NCBI GenBank assembly: GCA_038222915.1
Contig: JBBRHH010000009.1
Location: 1 to 26,186 of the forward strand
From: JBBRHH01 sp038222915
GTDB taxonomy: Bacteria; Planctomycetota; Phycisphaerae; Tepidisphaerales; Tepidisphaeraceae
Direction: 5' to 3'
DNA: 26,186 nucleotides
Shown: positions 22,072-26,186 of the stretch, one piece after another
Position numbering within the stretch: the stretch's first letter is position 1
Layout: every line of letters starts with the position of its first letter
Notes under the pieces: generated by a model
What the model saw: the letters and a program-made list of their open reading frames with translations, nothing else
What the model was told of the DNA's origin: nothing
Database searches by the model: none
Translations under genes and position numbers: made by a program

Positions 22072-22935
22072 ATGCCGTTGCTTGCGCCGCTTTCTGACTG
22101 GCTCATACTCTATCCGACGCGGAAGAAGATCGACCCGTATGGTGCTTCGCGCCATCTGATCCCGTTCAAGAAGAAACATCAGCTTGAAGCGTGGGTTGCG
22201 CGGTCGCCGGGGGCGGCGCATCGTGAACCTGAAGCGTACGTGCTGGAGTTCTGCGGGAATGCGAGCCGGGCGGAGTACATCGCGGCGGACATCGCGTGGC
22301 GGTGGGGCAAGCATCCGGTTGAAGTGTGGGTAGTCAATTATCCGGGATATGGGGGGAGCACCGGGCGGGCGACGTTGAAATCGATTCCGCGGGCTGCGCT
22401 GACGGCTTACGATGCGTTGAGCGTGCATGCAGGCGGGCGGCCAATCTTTGCCTGCGGGAACAGCCTGGGAACGTGCGCGGCGCTGCATGTGGCGGCCCAG
22501 CGCAAGGTGGCGGGGATGATTCTGCAGAACCCCCCACCATTGCGGCATCTGATCATTGGAAAATATGGGTGGTGGAACCTCTGGATTGGCGCGTCGGCGA
22601 TGGCGCTGGAGATTCCGGGGCATCTGGACAGCCTGCGCAATGCACGAAAAGTGGAAGCGCCGGCGGTGTTTCTGCTAGCGCAGCAGGATGAACTGGTGTT
22701 GCCACGGTTTCAGAAAAAAGTGGTCAATGCTTTTGGGGGGCCCAAGCGATCGGTCCATTTTGCGGGCGGGCACAATTCGCCGGTCGAGGGGACGACGGCG
22801 GAAGAGTTGCATACGTCGATTGACTGGCTGTGGCTGCAGGCGGGGCTGACGCGAAAGCAGAAGCCGCTTTCGCACCATGTTCCGGCGCATCAGGTGTCGC
22901 TGCAATCGCCAGTCGCGGTTGAGACGACAGCCTGA
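22072..22935 (+). CDS. Alpha/beta hydrolase
   Basis: A 287-residue serine hydrolase of the alpha/beta fold. The nucleophile elbow is GNSLG (Ser in FACGNSLGTC), the oxyanion region is NYPGYGGSTG, the acid lies in QQDELVLP, and the catalytic histidine is in GGHNSP. ATG at 22072 has GAGGAAG upstream; the TTG at 22054 is less likely. It resembles the BEM46/Abhydrolase proteins of unknown substrate. It has no signal peptide. The gene is single and convergent with tmk, and the two stops share a hairpin. Confidence 0.9.
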   Translation: MPLLAPLSDWLILYPTRKKIDPYGASRHLIPFKKKHQLEAWVARSPGAAHREPEAYVLEFCGNASRAEYIAADIAWRWGKHPVEVWVVNYPGYGGSTGRATLKSIPRAALTAYDALSVHAGGRPIFACGNSLGTCAALHVAAQRKVAGMILQNPPPLRHLIIGKYGWWNLWIGASAMALEIPGHLDSLRNARKVEAPAVFLLAQQDELVLPRFQKKVVNAFGGPKRSVHFAGGHNSPVEGTTAEELHTSIDWLWLQAGLTRKQKPLSHHVPAHQVSLQSPVAVETTA

Positions 22936-22952
22936 GGTTTTAGGGCTCAGGC
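22930..22952. terminator. Convergent hairpin containing both stop codons
   Basis: GCCTGAG and CTCAGGC form a 7-bp stem round a 9-base loop GTTTTAGGG. The stem arms contain the hydrolase TGA (22933-22935) and, on the other strand, the tmk TGA (22947-22949). No U-run follows on either strand. It may act as a compact bidirectional transcription end. Confidence 0.5.
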
Positions 22953-23564
22953 CTCGGGGTTGACCCATTTCCAAATATCATTTGCCACGAGTTCCGGTGG
23001 GCGGTTCGCGTCGACGATGCGATAGCGCGGGTCGTTGGCCGCCTGCGCGAGGTAGTTGCGCCTTACCTGCTCGTGATATTCCATGGGGCGCTGCTCGATG
23101 CGGTCTTTTTCGCGGCGGACGCGGCGGAAGCTTTCTTCGGGGGACATGTCCAGGAGGATGACGAGGTCGGGCCAGCGGCCCTGGATGGCAATGTTGGCGA
23201 TGGAGCGGATGTCGTCGGCGGTGAGGCGATCGCCGTTGAGCTGGTAGGCGAGGGTGCTGGAGACGAAGCGATCGGCGATGACGGTTTTGCCGGCGTTCAG
23301 GGCGGGGAGGATTGTTTCAACCATCATCTGGGCGCGGGCGGCCATGTAGAGGAGCATTTCGGCGCGCATGCCCATTTCGGCGTTTTCGGGGTTGAGGAGG
23401 ATGGCGCGGATCTGCTCGCCGATCTTCGTGGTGCCCGGGTCGCGGACGAGGACGGGGGATTGGCCGAGGGATTCGAGGCGCTGGCGGAGGAACTGGAGCT
23501 GGGTGCTTTTGCCGCAGCCTTCGGGGCCGTCAAGGACTATAAATTTTGCGGAAGATTGGATCAT
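22947..23564 (-). CDS. tmk: Thymidylate kinase
   Basis: A 205-residue dTMP kinase that converts dTMP to dTDP for DNA synthesis. Walker A is GPEGCGKST (13-21), followed by VRDPGTTKIGEQIR, the ADRFVSS motif with the dTMP-contacting DR, and the LID region (RREKDRIEQR). The ATG at 23564 is the best start; an ORF start at 23579 would lie inside the tRNA. It begins only 10 bases after the 3' end of a tRNA-Arg on the same strand and has no visible ribosome-binding site. Confidence 0.95.
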   Translation of the reverse strand: MIQSSAKFIVLDGPEGCGKSTQLQFLRQRLESLGQSPVLVRDPGTTKIGEQIRAILLNPENAEMGMRAEMLLYMAARAQMMVETILPALNAGKTVIADRFVSSTLAYQLNGDRLTADDIRSIANIAIQGRWPDLVILLDMSPEESFRRVRREKDRIEQRPMEYHEQVRRNYLAQAANDPRYRIVDANRPPELVANDIWKWVNPEA

Positions 23565-23574
23565 GGGTTTGGAA

Positions 23575-23648
23575 CGCACCCGGGTAGATTCGAACTACCG
23601 ACCGACGGATTAGAAATCCGTTGCTCTATCCAGCTGAGCTACGGGTGC
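23575..23648 (-). tRNA. tRNA-Arg (anticodon UCU)
   Basis: The minus strand folds as a complete cloverleaf: acceptor GCACCCG with CGGGTGC, D arm GCTC with GAGC (loop AGCTGGATA), anticodon stem ACGGA with TCCGT around TTTCTAA (anticodon TCT), a 5-base variable loop, and T arm GGTAG with CTACC around TTCGAAT. The discriminator is G at 23575 and CCA is not encoded. Anticodon UCU reads the arginine codons AGA/AGG. Confidence 0.97.
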
Positions 23649-23732
23649 TTTGTATAGTGGAGAATATAACCGGTGGGAAATGGCGCGTCACTTGGACGGG
23701 TTTTGGGGAGCGGTGCTACTAACGGAGAAGAC

Positions 23733-23954
23733 ATGGGTTCACAAGATTGTCCGTCCTGCGGCAGCAGTGAGATTGTTGACGGCATTCGGATCGGCATGAA
23801 CGCCGAGGCCGGGGCGATTGGGCTGAAGTACCAGACGATGCTGTTTATCACGGGCACGGAGCCGATCGTGGCCGACCTATGCAGCGCATGTGGGACGGTG
23901 GTGCGGCTGCGGGTGCAGAATACGGAGCGGAAGTGGTGGCTGGCCGGACCGTGA
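23733..23954 (+). CDS. Small zinc-ribbon protein
   Basis: A 73-residue protein. ATG at 23733 follows CGGAGAAG. Cys6-x2-Cys9 (CPSCG) near the start and Cys50-x2-Cys53 (CSACG) near the end form a four-cysteine zinc ribbon with a beta-rich centre. It probably binds one zinc; no enzymatic or DNA-binding role is apparent. It is divergent from tmk/tRNA and converges with ychF 21 bp downstream. Confidence 0.78.
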   Translation: MGSQDCPSCGSSEIVDGIRIGMNAEAGAIGLKYQTMLFITGTEPIVADLCSACGTVVRLRVQNTERKWWLAGP

Positions 23955-23975
23955 TCGGCGAGCACCTGGCAAACG

Positions 23976-25070
23976 TCACACGTTGAAGAGGAAGTGGGTG
24001 ATGTCGCCGTCCTGCATGATGTAGGCTTTGCCTTCGGCGCGCATTTTTCCGGCGGCTTTGATGGCGGGTTCGGTTTTGAATTTTTTCAGGTCTTCGAGGG
24101 TATAGATTTCGGCGCGGATGAAGCCACGTTCGAAGTCGGTGTGGATGACGCCGGCGGCCTGGGGGCCGGTTGCGCCGACGGGGATGGTCCAAGCACGAAT
24201 TTCCTTGGGGCCGGCGGTGAAGTAGCTCTGGAGGCCGAGGAGGCGGTAGGCCTCGCGGGTGAGGGAGGCTAGCGCGGGTTCTTTCATCTCCATGCTGGCG
24301 AGCATTTCCTTGCGGTCGTTTTCGTCGAGCTCGGAGAGCTCGGCCTCGAGCTTGCCGCAGACTGGGACGACTGCTCCGCCTTCGGACTTGGCGCGGTCGC
24401 GGACTTTCTGGACGAGCGGGCCCTGGCCGTGGATGTCGGTTTCGTCGACGTTGGCGACGTAGAGGACCTTCTTGGCGGTGATCAGGCCCATGCTCTTGAT
24501 GAGCTTCTGCTCTTCGGGGTTGAACTCCATCTGGCGGACGGGCTTCTCCTGGTTGAGCTGCTCCTTGATGCGGCGGAGGATGTCGGATTTGGCGATGGCC
24601 TCCTTGTCGCCGGAGCGGGCGGTGCGCTCGGATTTTTCGAGGGAGCCGATGACGGACTCCAGGTCGGCGAGAATGAGCTCGGTGTCGATGGTGCCGATGT
24701 CGCGGAGGGGATCGACGGTGCCTTCGACGTGAATGATGTCGCCGCCTTCGAAGCAGCGGACGACATGGAGGATGGCGTCGACTTCGCGGATGTGGGTGAG
24801 GAACTTGTTGCCGAGGCCTTCGCCGGTGGATGCGCCGCGGACGATGCCGGCGATGTCGACGACGCGGAGGGCGGCGGGGAGGATTTTTTCGGTCTTGATG
24901 AATTCGTTGATGGTCTTCAGGCGCTCATCGGGAACGGCGACGACGCCGACGTTGGGTTCGATGGTGGCGAACGGGTAGTTCGCGGCGAGTGCGCCGGCGG
25001 CGGTGAGCGCGTTGAAGATCGTGCTTTTACCGACGTTCGGGAGGCCGACGATGCCAACTTCCAAAGCCAT
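23976..25070 (-). CDS. ychF: YchF/OLA1-family ATPase
   Basis: A 364-residue P-loop protein of the Obg/HAS-GTPase superfamily that prefers ATP. G1 is GLPNVGKS (9-16), G3 is DIAG (72-75), and the specificity motif is NVDE (207-210) in place of NKxD, as in YchF. A coiled-coil region follows the switch, and the C-terminal TGS domain ends GKAYIMQDGDITHFLFNV. It binds ribosomes and takes part in stress responses in other bacteria. ATG at 25070 follows ACAGGACT. It lies behind the rplQ terminator, so it is probably transcribed separately. Confidence 0.97.
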   Translation of the reverse strand: MALEVGIVGLPNVGKSTIFNALTAAGALAANYPFATIEPNVGVVAVPDERLKTINEFIKTEKILPAALRVVDIAGIVRGASTGEGLGNKFLTHIREVDAILHVVRCFEGGDIIHVEGTVDPLRDIGTIDTELILADLESVIGSLEKSERTARSGDKEAIAKSDILRRIKEQLNQEKPVRQMEFNPEEQKLIKSMGLITAKKVLYVANVDETDIHGQGPLVQKVRDRAKSEGGAVVPVCGKLEAELSELDENDRKEMLASMEMKEPALASLTREAYRLLGLQSYFTAGPKEIRAWTIPVGATGPQAAGVIHTDFERGFIRAEIYTLEDLKKFKTEPAIKAAGKMRAEGKAYIMQDGDITHFLFNV

Positions 25071-25096
25071 GGTGAGTCCTGTGTGAGGCGCAAGAA

Positions 25097-25125
25097 AGCC
25101 CACGGAGGAGATGGCTCCGTGGGCT
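25097..25125 (-). terminator. Intrinsic terminator after rplQ
   Basis: AGCCCACGGAG and CTCCGTGGGCT form an 11-bp stem with a 7-base loop. On the minus strand it is followed by TTTCTTG, a U-rich tail, and lies 32 bp after the rplQ stop. This marks the end of the ribosomal-protein operon. Confidence 0.9.
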
Positions 25126-25156
25126 AAGGATATCGTAAATCACGATGTCGATCGCG

Positions 25157-25738
25157 TCATTCCGCGGCGGCAGTGCCTTCGGCGGCTGGCGCTTCGGTCG
25201 CCTGTGCTTCGGCGGCCGGTGCATCCGTTGCGGCTTTGTCGCCACGGTCCTTCTTAAGGACCTTGCCGGCGAACTGGTGGCGGCGCTCGTTGCGGCGGCG
25301 GCGGAGGCCGGCACTGCGACGGGGCGTTCCACGGGGGGCCGACTCTTCGGTGAGCAACTGAAGCAGCACGAGGCTGGCGGCGTCGCCAATGCGGTGGTCG
25401 CTGAGCTTGATGATGCGGGTGTAGCCACCGTTGCGATCAACAAACTTTGGCGCCAGCTCGTTGAAGAGCTTTTGAACGACGGTCTGTCCCGTGAATTCCT
25501 GCTTGTCATCGACCAGACGGCGGTCGTTGAGGATGGCGATCACGCGACGACGGGCGGTCAGGGTGTTGAGCCGGGCGAGAGTGATGAGCTTTTCGGCCAT
25601 CGACTTGACTTCCTTGGCCTTGGGGAGGGTGGTTCGCACCTTACCGTGCTCAAAGAGGCTCTGTACCATGTTGCGGCGCATCGCCTTGCGATGCTCGCTG
25701 TCGCGACTGAGCTGGCGGCCGCGCATTCTATGACGCAT
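25157..25738 (-). CDS. rplQ: Ribosomal protein L17 with long C-terminal extension
   Basis: A 193-residue large-subunit protein. The core L17 domain is residues 1-132 (MRHRMRGRQLSRDSEHRKAM, then RTTLPKAKEVKSMAEKLI and GGYTRIIKLSDHRIGDAASL); a basic linker (about 135-165) and an Ala/Glu-rich tail follow, so the protein is some 60 residues longer than a typical L17. ATG at 25738 has GGAGTAAG upstream. It is the last ribosomal gene before a strong terminator, and follows rpoA in the usual order. Confidence 0.97.
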   Translation of the reverse strand: MRHRMRGRQLSRDSEHRKAMRRNMVQSLFEHGKVRTTLPKAKEVKSMAEKLITLARLNTLTARRRVIAILNDRRLVDDKQEFTGQTVVQKLFNELAPKFVDRNGGYTRIIKLSDHRIGDAASLVLLQLLTEESAPRGTPRRSAGLRRRRNERRHQFAGKVLKKDRGDKAATDAPAAEAQATEAPAAEGTAAAE

Positions 25739-25802
25739 GACTTACTCCGGATCAAAAAGGTCTTAACTTACTGGTCTCTAGCGCTGTGCCGCAAGCGGCG
25801 TT

Positions 25803-25828
25803 GTTACTATGCCTGGTTACTATGCCTG
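25803..25828. repeat. 13-bp perfect tandem duplication over the rpoA stop
   Basis: GTTACTATGCCTG occurs twice back to back (25803-25815, 25816-25828). On the minus strand each copy contains CAGGCATAG, so the first TAG read is the rpoA stop and the second copy follows out of frame. Confidence 0.9.
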
Positions 25829-26186
25829 GGTCGTCGATGCTTCGGCCTCGGACTCGTCCAAGTCGCCATCGTCATCGGCGGCGGCAGCCTGGCCGGCGGC
25901 GATCGCCTCGATGTCCATGCCAAGGGTCAGGCCCATGTCAGCCAGCTTTCGCTTGACTTCGCGGAGGCTGGTCTTGCCGAAGCTGCGAACCTTAAGGAGT
26001 TCGGGCTCGGTCTTGCGGACCAAATCCTTGACGGTCTGGATCTTGGCCGATTCCAGGCAGTTGTTGGCTCGGACGGACAGATCCAGATCCTGGATCGGCA
26101 TGTTGAGCTTAGACTGGAATTCTGGATCGACGGTCGGGGCGCTGGAGCGGCTGATGGAGGCGATCGCATCGTCGCTGGCGGTCTCT
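25820..26186 (-). CDS. rpoA: RNA polymerase subunit alpha, C-terminal part (runs off the window)
   Basis: The frame is open upstream of the ATG at 26101, reading DPEFQSKLNMPIQDLDLSVR before NNCLESAKIQTVKDLV, so the gene continues beyond the window end. The region is the alpha C-terminal domain (helix-hairpin-helix with LDLSVRANNCLE, KVRSFGKTSLREVKRKL and MGLTLGMDI), which binds UP elements and activators. A short acidic tail (AADDDGDLDESEAE) ends it. The N-terminal assembly domain lies outside the window. rplQ follows 81 bp downstream as usual. Confidence 0.96.
   Translation of the reverse strand, partial: ETASDDAIASISRSSAPTVDPEFQSKLNMPIQDLDLSVRANNCLESAKIQTVKDLVRKTEPELLKVRSFGKTSLREVKRKLADMGLTLGMDIEAIAAGQAAAADDDGDLDESEAEASTTQA

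Noticed and set aside
24429..25127. 232-codon plus-strand frame opposite ychF
   Set aside because: Antisense shadow with Asp/Gly/Val-rich low complexity; the minus-strand frame is a conserved YchF.

Overview
The window is G+C-rich bacterial DNA that most likely comes from a Planctomycetota chromosome, perhaps class Phycisphaerae. This is inferred from gene content: a PVC-type dehydrogenase with HEAT repeats and a fused cytochrome c (5150-8140, minus), small CxxC secreted proteins, a GYF_2/DUF4339 membrane protein, and intergenic DNA full of short tandem 'word' repeats. No rRNA, phage, insertion sequence or CRISPR array was seen.

Layout. 1-4044: the 3' end of a large secreted carbohydrate-binding (CBM6) and beta-helix protein, a GYF_2 membrane protein, a small secreted CxxC protein, and two tandem paralogous secreted proteins. 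3977-8140 (minus): the dehydrogenase/cytochrome c followed by a zinc-ribbon multi-pass membrane protein. 8141-9262: about 1.1 kb with no credible gene, holding several short-period tandem repeats, mostly of 7-bp period and one of 11-bp. 9263-10494: a hypothetical protein, an SRPBCC protein and an orphan ParD-like antitoxin. 10598-12763 (minus): a compact set coding for GNAT, DUF309, D-2-hydroxyacid dehydrogenase and a small membrane protein, with ATGA overlaps. 12876-15599: a YfcE-like phosphodiesterase, a DUF2802-like membrane/coiled-coil protein and a CNNM/CorC-type CBS protein.

15718-21230 is the most interesting part, a sulfur-assimilation cluster on the plus strand: a CysM-like cysteine synthase, a JAMM (Mov34/Mec-like) metallopeptidase, CysK, a VapBC-type toxin-antitoxin pair, APS kinase CysC, a PHP-domain phosphoesterase, and a CysH reductase. 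The chemistry fits together: CysC makes PAPS, CysH reduces it and releases PAP, and the PHP protein between them is a good candidate for the PAP-removing phosphatase. The cysteine synthases then fix sulfide, or a protein-bound thiocarboxylate that the JAMM enzyme would unload. ATP sulfurylase, sulfite reductase and a ThiS/CysO-like sulfur carrier are not in the window.

21281-26186: nucleoside diphosphate kinase, a 320-bp gap with a terminator-like hairpin, an alpha/beta hydrolase, thymidylate kinase directly behind a tRNA-Arg(UCU), a small zinc-ribbon protein, YchF, and the end of the alpha ribosomal-protein operon (rplQ and the C-terminal part of rpoA) with a strong intrinsic terminator after rplQ.
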